Source: Spirochaetales bacterium (GTDB taxonomy: Bacteria; Spirochaetota; Spirochaetia; Treponematales; Rectinemataceae). From it: a stretch of 11,244 bases of DNA. The notes beneath the pieces were generated by a model. The model was given only the letters and a program-made list of their open reading frames with translations, was not told where the DNA came from and made no database searches. Where the stretch lies: assembly GCA_015657395.1 (NCBI GenBank), contig JADLKI010000012.1:58581-69824 (forward strand). The letters are read 5' to 3'. Positions 1 through 6,470 of this stretch are shown piece after piece. Positions within the stretch are counted from its first letter, which is position 1. The number at the start of each line of letters is the position of its first letter. Both the position numbers and the translations under genes were made by a program.

Positions 1-189
1 CGACGTCGGCTTGTCGACACAGCCGATGAGATTCAGGATCGTCGTCTTTCCCGAGCCCGAAGGGCCCGCGATGCTCACAAAATCTCCTGCATTAATATCG
101 AGCGAGATATCTTTCAGGGCATCCACTTCGACAGTATCGAGGAAGTAGACTTTTTTCACCTTATCAAGGCTGATAATGATGTCCGACAT
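1..189 (-). CDS. ABC transporter ATP-binding protein, LolD/MacB-like (5' part only)
   Basis: Only the first 63 codons are inside the window; the gene continues past the left edge. The visible part starts MSDIIISLDKVKKVYFLD and has the Walker A motif GPSGSGKTT at residues 42-50, followed by LNLIGCVDKPTS. The SGSGKTT..LNLIG..D.PTSG pattern and the 'V.AL..ISL.I..GDFVSI' lead are typical of the LolD/MacB/FtsE-like ATPase group, which works with MacB/FtsX-type permeases in lipoprotein release, efflux or envelope processes. The start is ATG at 189, preceded by a good Shine-Dalgarno (GGAAAGGAAG). The Q-loop, signature, Walker B and H-loop lie outside the window, so the exact subfamily and partner are unknown. 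The gene is divergent from the ubiD operon and has its own extended -10 promoter about 90 bp upstream. Confidence 0.9.
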   Translation of the reverse strand, partial: MSDIIISLDKVKKVYFLDTVEVDALKDISLDINAGDFVSIAGPSGSGKTTILNLIGCVDKPTS

Positions 190-275
190 GGCGCTTCCTT
201 TCCCAAAATTCAGGGTAAATCCTAACGATTTTCAGGGAGAGTTTCTATATGAAACTGCTGAAAATAAAATGAATA

Positions 276-284
276 ATTATAACA
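276..284 (-). promoter_or_regulatory. Extended -10 promoter for the leftward ABC ATPase gene
   Basis: Read on the minus strand this is TGTTATAAT, a perfect match to the extended -10 consensus TGnTATAAT. Transcription would begin near 269 and give a leader of about 80 nt before the ATG at 189. No good -35 is visible at normal spacing, which is tolerable with an extended -10. The DNA upstream of the -10 falls inside the 130-bp repeat. The leader contains a short inverted repeat, GTTTC/GAAAC, at 241-255. Confidence 0.55.
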
Positions 285-287
285 GGT

Positions 288-417
288 GAGCCAATTTCAA
301 AAGTCGGTTACTTCTGAAATTGGCTTTGCATTTGCTCCGGCTTCGTTGAAACCGTACGCAAATGTCGCAATAAAAGGTTGTTCTTTCAAAACTCGTTCGA
401 CTTTTGAAAGAACCTCA
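288..417. repeat. 130-bp structured dispersed repeat, copy 1
   Basis: This stretch matches 10344-10473 over exactly 130 bp with 11 substitutions and no gaps, in the same orientation. It holds three consecutive inverted repeats. H1 is 290-324, a 14-bp stem with one mismatch in this copy and a 7-nt loop. H2 is 328-365, an ATTTGC/GCAAAT outer stem with an imperfect inner CGG..CCG stem. H3 is 380-413, a perfect 12-bp stem starting GTTCTTTC with a 10-nt loop. The ends form imperfect terminal inverted repeats sharing TTTCAAAAGTCG. It is AT-richer than the neighbouring genes and has no coding potential. It lies between two divergent genes, so it is not simply a terminator of either. A MITE- or REP-like element, or a structured RNA module, are the alternatives. 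Confidence 0.85.
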
Positions 418-421
418 GATC

Positions 422-450
422 TTGGACATTTCTCCGTCCCCCGATATACT
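422..450 (+). promoter_or_regulatory. Putative sigma70-type promoter of the ubiD operon
   Basis: TTGGAC at 422-427 and TATACT at 445-450 are separated by 17 bp. The -10 matches 5 of 6 consensus bases; the -35 is weak, matching only TTG. The expected transcription start (about 456-458) is at or next to the ubiD ATG at 459, so the transcript would be leaderless or nearly so. The -35 begins only 5 bp after the end of repeat copy 1. Confidence 0.45.
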
Positions 451-458
451 TAAGTCCT

Positions 459-1925
459 ATGGCATACAGCGGGTTACAGGAATTTATTTCCTTTCTTGAA
501 TCCAGGGGCGAACTGGCGAGGATATCCGCCGAAGTCGACCCAATCCTGGAGATCACCGAAATCGCCGACAGGGTGATGAAGGAGGGCGGCCCTGCCCTGC
601 TCTTCGAGCGCGTGCGCGGGTCCGAGTGGCCCCTCCTCATCAACGCCTACGGTTCCGAAAAGCGGATGGCGTGGTCGCTCGGCGCCGAGAGTCTCGACGG
701 CAAGGCGGGTGAGATCGAATCGCTCATCGGCTGGGCATGGAGCCAACTGCGGGATTTTTCGCTGCTCTCGGCCCTCCCCGAGGCGCTCCCCAAGCTGCCT
801 GTGGCGCGGTCCCTCATGCCCAAGAAAGTGCGGCGCGCGCCCTGCCGCGAAGTTGTGGACGAAAGGGGCTTCGACAGCCTGCCCGTCATTCAGTGCTGGC
901 CCCAGGACGGCGGACGCTTTCTCACCCTGCCCGTCGTCTGCACGCTCGACCCCGAAACCGGGGCCCAGAACTGGGGGATGTACCGGATGCAGGTGTACGA
1001 CGACCGCAGCGCGGGCATGCACTGGCACATCCACAAGGACGGCGCGCACTTCTTCCAGAAATACCGGGCGCAGGGACGCCGCATGCCCGTGGTCGTCGCC
1101 CTGGGCGGAGACCCCGCCGTCACCTATGCCTCCACCGCCCCCCTGCCCGAAGGCATCTGGGAGGCGATGTTCGCGGGTTTTTTGCGCGGCAGAGCGGCCG
1201 AAGTCGTCGAGATCGGCGATACGGGAATCCTCGCGCCTGCGGACGCCGAGTTCATCCTCGAAGGCTACGTGGACCCTGAAGAACTCCGCCTCGAGGGGCC
1301 ATTCGGAGACCACACCGGCTTCTATTCCCTGCCCGACGAGTATCCGGTCTTCCACCTCGAGCGCATGACGCGGCGCGAAAACCCCGTCTACCCGGCCACC
1401 ATCGTCGGCATTCCGCCGAAGGAGGACTGCTTCCTCGCCAAGGCCACGGAGCGCCTCTTTCTTCCCCTCCTCAGGCAGCTCTGCCCGGAGATCAGCGACA
1501 TCAACATGCCCATCGAAGGCGTCTTCCACAACTGCGTCCTCGTGTCGATCCACAAGCGCTATCCGGGCCAGGCGCGCAAGGTCATGAACTTCATCTGGGG
1601 CATGGGCCAGATGATGTACACAAAGATGATCGTGGTGGTGGACGACGACGTCTCCGTGCAGGACCTCTCGATGGTCGCCTGGAAGGTCTTCAACAACATC
1701 GACGCGGGGCGCGATCTGGTATTCTCCGAAGGCCCCCTCGACGCGCTCGACCACTCATCGCCGGCGCCGCGCTTCGGCACCCGTCTCGGCGTCGATGCGA
1801 CGCGCAAATGGCCCGAAGAGGGGCACGGGCGCGAGTGGCCTGATCCGCTCTCGATGCGCGCCGATATTGTCGAACTCGTCAATGCGCGCTGGAAAGATTA
1901 TGGCATCGGACACGCAGAAGCCTGA
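459..1925 (+). CDS. ubiD: UbiD-family prFMN-dependent decarboxylase
   Basis: The 488-residue product has the usual length for UbiD (about 490) and the family's landmarks throughout. The UbiD family removes the carboxyl group of aromatic or alpha,beta-unsaturated acids, here most likely a prenylated hydroxy-aromatic acid in quinone synthesis, using prenylated FMN. NWGMYRMQVYD at 171-181 supplies the likely metal ligand N171 and cofactor-site R176. H192 and E235 are the probable remaining metal ligands. The DPEELRLEGPFGDHTGFY block at 272-289 holds the candidate catalytic acids E274 and E279. NPVYPATIVGIPPKED at 308-323 is also characteristic. Residue roles are inferred by alignment to known UbiD/Fdc motifs. 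The start at 459 is set by the conserved L.EFI..LE..GEL lead, which begins at residue 6; there is no Shine-Dalgarno. It is the first gene of a five-gene operon and overlaps the next gene by 26 bp. In a futalosine-type pathway this would be the MqnL role. Confidence 0.93.
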   Translation: MAYSGLQEFISFLESRGELARISAEVDPILEITEIADRVMKEGGPALLFERVRGSEWPLLINAYGSEKRMAWSLGAESLDGKAGEIESLIGWAWSQLRDFSLLSALPEALPKLPVARSLMPKKVRRAPCREVVDERGFDSLPVIQCWPQDGGRFLTLPVVCTLDPETGAQNWGMYRMQVYDDRSAGMHWHIHKDGAHFFQKYRAQGRRMPVVVALGGDPAVTYASTAPLPEGIWEAMFAGFLRGRAAEVVEIGDTGILAPADAEFILEGYVDPEELRLEGPFGDHTGFYSLPDEYPVFHLERMTRRENPVYPATIVGIPPKEDCFLAKATERLFLPLLRQLCPEISDINMPIEGVFHNCVLVSIHKRYPGQARKVMNFIWGMGQMMYTKMIVVVDDDVSVQDLSMVAWKVFNNIDAGRDLVFSEGPLDALDHSSPAPRFGTRLGVDATRKWPEEGHGREWPDPLSMRADIVELVNARWKDYGIGHAEA

Positions 1926-2838
1926 GGGCTCGCCAACCGGCGCGCCGGCTGGCGAGCCTAACGGCGTACGCCCGCGCGGCCTTTTCCGGCGTCTCGGGGC
2001 GATTGGCGACTCCGTGATGATCACCCACACCCTCTTCTCCCTTCCCTTTGTCATAAGCGCGATATTGCTGGAGACCGGCGGCCGACCTCCCTTCTGGAAA
2101 CTGTTCTGGATTGTCGTCGCCGCCTTTGGGGCGCGCAATGCCGCCAATGCCCTCAACCGCATCATCGACAAGGATATCGATGCGAAGAATCCCCGGACTG
2201 CCGGCCGCCATCTTCCGAGCGGCCGACTCAGCCCGCGCGAGCTCTGGTTCTTCACTGCCACGATGCTCGCCCTCCTCGTGCTCGGCGCGGCCATGCTCAA
2301 TCCGCTCTGCGTCGCGCTTTTGCCCGCCGCAGGCATCCTGCTCTTCGGATACTCCTACACAAAGCGCTTCACATGGCTGTCCCACTACTGGCTCGGCATC
2401 GCGTGCTCGGCCGCGACCATGGGCGCCTTTCTGGGCATCTCGGGGTCATTCCAGCTGCGCTATTTTCCGCTCACCGCGGGCGTGGCGCTCTGGGTCGCCG
2501 GATTCGACATACTCTATGCGCTTCAGGACATCGAATTCGACCGGAAGGAGCACCTGTATTCGGTCCCGGCCCGATTTGGCGAGACCGGCGGACGCATCTT
2601 CGCGGCACTGAGTCACGCGGGGGCATTTTTAGGCTTCATAAGCATTTACTATTTCTGGGAGACGCCAAGCCTCTTTACGGGCATCGCCCTCGCCCTCTGT
2701 TTTCTCCTTCTTGTCGCGGAGCACCTGATCTCGGCCCAAAAATCCGAAAGCCGGATCAGACTGGCAGCCTACACGCTGAATCAGATTCTTCCGATTATTT
2801 ATCTATTCGGTGTTGCCTTGGATATTTACGTACGCTAG
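1900..2838 (+). CDS. ubiA: UbiA-family aromatic polyprenyltransferase
   Basis: This 312-residue membrane protein would transfer a polyprenyl chain from its diphosphate onto an aromatic acid. Both Mg-diphosphate motifs are present: N86xxxD90xxxD94 in NRIIDKDID, followed by NPRTAGRHLPSG, and D210xxxD214 in LQDIEFDRKEHLYSVPARFG. About eight or nine hydrophobic segments follow, the family norm. The DILYALQD..FD....SVPARFG block resembles the UbiA-like subgroup often found beside menaquinone genes (MqnP-like) more than classical E. coli UbiA. I chose ATG 1900 because GGAAAG lies just upstream; longer in-frame openings have no support. Residues 1-28 are a Gly/Pro/Ala-rich non-conserved extension, partly encoded by the 32-bp palindrome. 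It overlaps ubiD by 26 bp and is followed by ubiX after 9 bp. The acceptor substrate is not fixed by sequence. Confidence 0.9.
   Translation: MASDTQKPEGSPTGAPAGEPNGVRPRGLFRRLGAIGDSVMITHTLFSLPFVISAILLETGGRPPFWKLFWIVVAAFGARNAANALNRIIDKDIDAKNPRTAGRHLPSGRLSPRELWFFTATMLALLVLGAAMLNPLCVALLPAAGILLFGYSYTKRFTWLSHYWLGIACSAATMGAFLGISGSFQLRYFPLTAGVALWVAGFDILYALQDIEFDRKEHLYSVPARFGETGGRIFAALSHAGAFLGFISIYYFWETPSLFTGIALALCFLLLVAEHLISAQKSESRIRLAAYTLNQILPIIYLFGVALDIYVR
1927..1958. repeat. 32-bp near-perfect palindrome at the ubiD/ubiA junction
   Basis: The arms GGCTCGCCAACCGGCG and CGCCGGCTGGCGAGCC are inverted complements with a single A/C mismatch and no spacer. It begins one base after the ubiD stop codon (1923-1925) and lies 27 bp inside ubiA, encoding about residues 10-20 of a non-conserved leader peptide. 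In RNA it would form a very stable hairpin just downstream of the ubiA start. There is no T-tract, so it is not a standard intrinsic terminator. It could be a REP-like unit, an RNA-processing or translation-control structure, or a protein-binding palindrome. Confidence 0.75.
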
Positions 2839-2847
2839 AATGAGCCC

Positions 2848-3453
2848 ATGGCGACGCGCTACCTCGTCTGCATAACCGGCGCCTCGGGTGCCGTATATGC
2901 CCTGCGCCTCATGTCCGCACTCGCGGCGAGAGGTGTCGTTCTCCATGTTGTGGCAAGCCAGTGGGGTGCGCGCGTACTTCTGGAAGAGACGGGCCGGCCG
3001 CTGGGCTATTGGCTGGGGAAGCTGCGGACGCAGGGCGGCCCCGAAGGCGGCCCCGCCCTCATCAGGCTCCACGACAACAGCGATTTTTCGGCTTCCATCG
3101 CCTCAGGCTCATTCCGCCTCTCGGGCACGGTGATCGCGCCCTGTTCCATGGGCACACTGGGAGCCATTTCGAGCGGAACCTGTTCAAACCTCATCCACAG
3201 GGCCGGCGCGGTTGCCCTGAAGGAAGGCTGGCCGCTCATCGTCGTGCCCCGCGAGACCCCGCTCTCCCTCGTCTCGATTCGCGCCATGACCCAGCTCAAG
3301 GAAGCGGGCGCGGTGATCCTCCCCGCATCCCCCAGCTTCTACGGCAAACCAAAGGATATCGAATCCCTCGTCGACACGGTCGTCTACCGCATACTTGACC
3401 ATCTGGGTATTGTCGACAAAAATGTTTTCAGATGGAGTCAAGAGGAGCCGTAA
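2848..3453 (+). CDS. ubiX: UbiX-family flavin prenyltransferase (prFMN synthase)
   Basis: The 201-residue product matches UbiX in length and motifs. UbiX joins a dimethylallyl group to FMN to make prenylated FMN, the cofactor of UbiD, which is encoded two genes upstream. Visible landmarks are the flavin-binding GASG (11-14), DFSASIASGS (79-88), APCSMGTLGAISSG (97-110), R118, VVPRETPLS (132-140) and LPASPSFY (158-165). These cover the FMN-phosphate site and the prenyl-phosphate pocket in known UbiX structures. The start ATG 2848 lies 9 bp after the ubiA stop, with only a weak Shine-Dalgarno, consistent with translational coupling. An ATG at 2840 is out of frame. A flavin-dependent Dfp-type decarboxylase is the only close alternative and lacks this motif set. 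Confidence 0.93.
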   Translation: MATRYLVCITGASGAVYALRLMSALAARGVVLHVVASQWGARVLLEETGRPLGYWLGKLRTQGGPEGGPALIRLHDNSDFSASIASGSFRLSGTVIAPCSMGTLGAISSGTCSNLIHRAGAVALKEGWPLIVVPRETPLSLVSIRAMTQLKEAGAVILPASPSFYGKPKDIESLVDTVVYRILDHLGIVDKNVFRWSQEEP

Positions 3454-3458
3454 TTCCC

Positions 3459-4388
3459 ATGAAAATATTTTCTGTTCTCCTGATCGCGCTCGCGGCGCTT
3501 GTGCAGCCCTGGGCGCAGCCTTCGGCACAGGCGTCCGCCCCCTTGAGCATCGGGATATTCGCAGATGCCGACTCGCTGCCGCTCATCGTGGCGGCGAATG
3601 AAGGGCTGTTTCAGCGCGAGGGAGTTTCGGTCAGCCTCGTGCGCTTTTCGAGCGCGGTCGAGCGCGACTCGGCCCTGCAGGCGGGGAAGATCGACGGCGC
3701 GGTGACCGATGTGCTCGCCGTCGTCCTCGCGAATCAGGGCGGTTTCCCCCTCAAGATCACAAGCCTCACGAATGGCCGCTACGGGGTCGCCGTCTCTCCC
3801 AAATCGAACATTCGGTCGCTGAAAGGGCTCGAAGGGAAAAATGTCGCGGTGTCCCTCAACACCATCATCCACTACTTTGCCGACTGGAGCGCACGACAGG
3901 CGGGCCTCGGCCCGGATGCCCTCATCATGGTTCCGGTGCCCAAGATGCCCGTGCGGCTCGAGATGCTCCTGTCGGACCAAATCGCGGCCGCGGTCATGCC
4001 GGAGCCCTTCCTCACCGCGGCAGAGCTCCGGGGAGCGAAAATCCTTGTCTCTTCGGACGATTCGGGGCTCGAGGCGGGAGTCCTGGCATTTCCCCCTGCG
4101 GTCATCGCGAAGAATGCCGGTGCGATACGGCGGCTCTATCGCGCATACTGGGAAGCGGCCCAGCGCATCAATGCCCGGCCCGACCAATACAGACCGGTGC
4201 TCGTCGATTCGCTCAGCTTCCCCGAAGAAGCGGCCCGTGTCTTTGTGTTCCCGAAATACGTGAAGCCCCGCCTGCCCTCCCAGGCGAGCATCGAGAGCGC
4301 CGAGCAGTGGCTCCTGTCCAAGGGCCTCGTCAAAGCGCTGCCCAAGCCTGCCGATCTCGTCGATGCCAGCATGGTAAGCGGATGGTAA
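3459..4388 (+). CDS. NitT/TauT-type ABC transporter periplasmic binding protein
   Basis: This 309-residue protein begins with a signal peptide: MKIF, a hydrophobic core, then AQASA, with cleavage probably after A27. There is no lipobox Cys, so it should be a soluble periplasmic protein. The mature part shows the NMT1/SsuA-like plan: LPLIVAANEGLFQREGV near 40-56, GKIDGAVTDV (77-86), LKGLEGKNVAV (121-131) and VMPEPFLTAAEL (179-190). This family binds small organic anions, pyrimidines, sulfonates, nitrate or aromatic compounds; the ligand here is not predictable. I prefer ATG 3459 over an upstream in-frame ATG (3432, inside ubiX) because it starts the signal peptide and follows GAGGAG at 11 nt. 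It begins 5 bp after ubiX and its stop overlaps the next gene's start by 7 bp. The gene therefore belongs to the quinone-type operon and hands ligand to the fused transporter downstream. Confidence 0.85.
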   Translation: MKIFSVLLIALAALVQPWAQPSAQASAPLSIGIFADADSLPLIVAANEGLFQREGVSVSLVRFSSAVERDSALQAGKIDGAVTDVLAVVLANQGGFPLKITSLTNGRYGVAVSPKSNIRSLKGLEGKNVAVSLNTIIHYFADWSARQAGLGPDALIMVPVPKMPVRLEMLLSDQIAAAVMPEPFLTAAELRGAKILVSSDDSGLEAGVLAFPPAVIAKNAGAIRRLYRAYWEAAQRINARPDQYRPVLVDSLSFPEEAARVFVFPKYVKPRLPSQASIESAEQWLLSKGLVKALPKPADLVDASMVSGW

Positions 4389-6163
4389 GCCTCGAAGACA
4401 TCAGTTTTTCCTATACGGTCCACGGTACTCCGATTCCTGTCTTCGAACATTTTTCGACGACATTCGAAGAGGGGCGGATTACCGCGGTCATAGGGCCATC
4501 GGGCTGCGGCAAGACGACGCTCCTGCGGCTCATAGCCGGGCTCCTCTCTCCCCAGGACGGCACGATCCTGACGCAGCACTCGAGGATCGGCTTTATTTTT
4601 CAGGATTTCGGCCTCCTGCCGTGGCTGACCGTCGAGCGGAACGCCGGCCTGGGCCTCGAGGCGCTCGGGATGCCCGCCGAGGAGCGCCGCAGGCGGGTCC
4701 GCGACATTCTCGAAGAGCTCGGGCTCTCCAAATGGCGAAAGGCATATCCGGTCCGGCTCTCCGGCGGCATGCAGCAGAGAGTCGCCGTCGCCAGGGCGCT
4801 CGCCATCGACGCCGGCCTCATCCTCATGGACGAACCATTCTCGAGCCTCGATGCGCTGACGCGCGAATCGGTCCAGGACATGCTGCGCACGATTCAGCGC
4901 ACGCACCGGACGACCATCATCCTCGTGACGCACTCGATCGAGGAGGCGGTGTACCTCGCCGACAGCATTGTCATTCTTGACGGCAGCATGCCGGTACAAA
5001 GCTGCACGACCGTCCCGAATCCCCAGGTCTGGGAACATGCCCCGAACATTCCGGATATTCCAGGCAGACAGGCATCCGCCGCGCTGCCCGGTCCGGACCA
5101 GCGCTCCTCTGAGCCTTCAGAACTTTCCAATTCCCGCGAGAGCGGCTCTTACCTCGCCGCCGTCGGCAAGCTCCGCCACGCCTTCGATGGGGCGGTGGCC
5201 CAAAAAACGGGCCCCGGGGCTTCAGGCGCACCCGCGACAGAGGCGGCCGGCCGGAGTCCTGCTGCGGCGACCGTGCAGCCGAAAGTTCCGAAGGCCCTTC
5301 GGCGCCCCGCTTCGGCGGCCCTGCACGCGGCGGCCGCGAAAGGTGCCGCCCAGAGGGAGGCTCCCGGCACTGCCCCGGCACTTTCGGCTTCGGCTCTTTC
5401 GCCCTCGGTCTCAAAATTCCTGACAAGAATCGCGCAGATTGCCGCCGCGGCGATATTCATCTGTGTGGCGTGGTGGGGCGCGGCCGCGCTTCTGAACCGG
5501 CCCTTCCTGCCCTCGCCCTGGCTCGCCTTCGCCAGATTTTCGGAGAATCTGCACAGGGGCATCTTCCAGATGCATGTGCTGGCCTCTGCCCGGCGCGTAT
5601 TTCTCGCCCTGCTGGCGGCCGGGCCGCTCGCGTGGACGCTGGGGCTTCTGGCGGGACGAATTCGCTTCTTCGACAACTTCTTCGCCCCCATCATCTATTT
5701 CTTCCATCCACTGCCCAAAGTGGCATTTTTGCCCATCCTCATGCTCTTCCTGGGCCTCGGCGACGCATCGAAGGTCGCGCTGATGGGGCTTGTCATCTTC
5801 GGTCAGCTCTTCGTGACGGGCCGCGACGCCGCCAAAAGCATCGCCCCGGCCCTGCTCGACAGCGTGAAAATCCTGGGTTTTTCCCGCTTTTCAATCATCA
5901 GGCTCGCGATTGTGCCGTCGACGATGCCACCGCTCATGTCGGCGCTCCGCGTCAGCCTGGGAACCGCCATCGCCGTGCTCTTTCTCTCGGAGACGTTCGC
6001 CTCCATCGACGGGCTCGGCTGGTACATCATGGACGCCTGGTCGCGCATCGACTATCCCGACATGTACGCGGCCATCCTGGCGCTCTCTCTGTTCGGCCTT
6101 GTTCTGTATCTGATCATCGACGCCGTCGAGGCATATCTCCTGAGGTGGCGCCAGAATAATTAG
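4382..6163 (+). CDS. Fused ABC ATPase-permease, NitT/TauT importer type
   Basis: One 593-residue polypeptide carries both halves that are normally separate SsuB- and SsuC-like subunits. The ATPase domain (about 1-215) is complete: Walker A GPSGCGKTT (38-46), Q74 in FQDFGLLPW, signature LSGGMQQ (126-132), Walker B LILMDEP (146-152) and H184 in LVTHSIEEA. Residues about 215-343 are a hydrophilic, Ala/Pro/Ser/Gly-rich linker with no recognisable fold. The permease domain (about 344-593) has five or six membrane segments, an EAA-like coupling loop (DSVKILGFSRFSIIRLAIVP, 493-512) and the typical SETFASIDGLGWYIMDAW block (536-553). The frame is open throughout, so the fusion does not look like a missed stop in this sequence. 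The start at 4382 overlaps the binding-protein stop. It is the last gene of the operon, and I see no T-tracted terminator after it. Confidence 0.87.
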   Translation: MVSLEDISFSYTVHGTPIPVFEHFSTTFEEGRITAVIGPSGCGKTTLLRLIAGLLSPQDGTILTQHSRIGFIFQDFGLLPWLTVERNAGLGLEALGMPAEERRRRVRDILEELGLSKWRKAYPVRLSGGMQQRVAVARALAIDAGLILMDEPFSSLDALTRESVQDMLRTIQRTHRTTIILVTHSIEEAVYLADSIVILDGSMPVQSCTTVPNPQVWEHAPNIPDIPGRQASAALPGPDQRSSEPSELSNSRESGSYLAAVGKLRHAFDGAVAQKTGPGASGAPATEAAGRSPAAATVQPKVPKALRRPASAALHAAAAKGAAQREAPGTAPALSASALSPSVSKFLTRIAQIAAAAIFICVAWWGAAALLNRPFLPSPWLAFARFSENLHRGIFQMHVLASARRVFLALLAAGPLAWTLGLLAGRIRFFDNFFAPIIYFFHPLPKVAFLPILMLFLGLGDASKVALMGLVIFGQLFVTGRDAAKSIAPALLDSVKILGFSRFSIIRLAIVPSTMPPLMSALRVSLGTAIAVLFLSETFASIDGLGWYIMDAWSRIDYPDMYAAILALSLFGLVLYLIIDAVEAYLLRWRQNN

Positions 6164-6189
6164 TCGGGACGACGCGTTACGCGCTGAGA

Positions 6190-6209
6190 TACAACTTGAC
6201 CAAGTTGTA
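6190..6209. promoter_or_regulatory. 20-bp palindromic operator upstream of the toxin-antitoxin pair
   Basis: TACAACTTG and CAAGTTGTA form a perfect 9-bp inverted repeat around a 2-bp centre (AC). It lies 21 bp before the antitoxin ATG and overlaps the putative -35 element. Antitoxins of the Phd/YefM family commonly repress their own operon by binding such palindromes, so this is the likely operator. That role is inferred from position and symmetry. Confidence 0.6.
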
Positions 6210-6224
6210 CCATTTTAATACCAT
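6196..6224 (+). promoter_or_regulatory. Putative promoter of the toxin-antitoxin operon
   Basis: TTGACC (6196-6201) and TACCAT (6219-6224) are 17 bp apart. The -35 is good and the -10 weak. The predicted start of transcription is at or next to the antitoxin ATG (6231). No Shine-Dalgarno is present, so the message may be leaderless. The -35 is buried in the palindrome, which would allow autorepression. Confidence 0.35.
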
Positions 6225-6230
6225 CATACT

Positions 6231-6470
6231 ATGAAAAGCCTACCTGTCGCAGAGATTCGGGCAAAATTCTCCTCATTACTCAAAGAGGTTGAGTCCGGGA
6301 AAGAAATCGGTATCACCTTCGGTCGGAAGAAAGAGCCTATCGCCGTCATTGTCTCCATCCGCGAATACAAAAAAATAAAAGCACGGAAGCTGGGAACACT
6401 GGAGGGCAAGGCGAAGGTGACCTTTAGCGACAACTGGGACATCACTGAAGAAGAATTGGTCGATCTATGA
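6231..6470 (+). CDS. Phd/YefM-family antitoxin
   Basis: This 79-residue protein has the Phd/YefM plan: an N-terminal beta/alpha DNA-binding part (LPVAEIRAKFSSLLKEVESGKEIGITFGRKKEPIAVIV, about 4-41, shown by the 'V.E.RA.F..LL..V..G' and 'R..EP.AV.V' pattern), then an acidic C-terminal tail (DITEEELVDL) that would wrap the toxin. It should neutralise the PIN-domain protein encoded next and repress the shared promoter with it. Its stop overlaps the toxin start in a 4-bp ATGA, as expected for a translationally coupled TA pair. The start at 6231 has no Shine-Dalgarno. Codon use is visibly AT-richer than the flanking genes. Confidence 0.85.
   Translation: MKSLPVAEIRAKFSSLLKEVESGKEIGITFGRKKEPIAVIVSIREYKKIKARKLGTLEGKAKVTFSDNWDITEEELVDL

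Noticed and set aside
288..417. Repeat copy 1 as an intrinsic terminator or riboswitch for ubiD
   Set aside because: The likely ubiD promoter lies downstream of the element, and no gene is transcribed rightward into it within the window. The near-identical copy in an unrelated operon, inverted relative to the direction of transcription, argues for a dispersed element.
474..1754. Minus-strand open frame of 426 codons opposite ubiD
   Set aside because: UbiD motifs run the full length of the plus strand; the antisense product is His/Val/Asp-rich with no recognisable pattern.
6170..6186. Small CGCG-TTA-CGCG inverted repeat after the fused transporter as terminator
   Set aside because: Four-base stem with no T-run; easily chance in this base composition.
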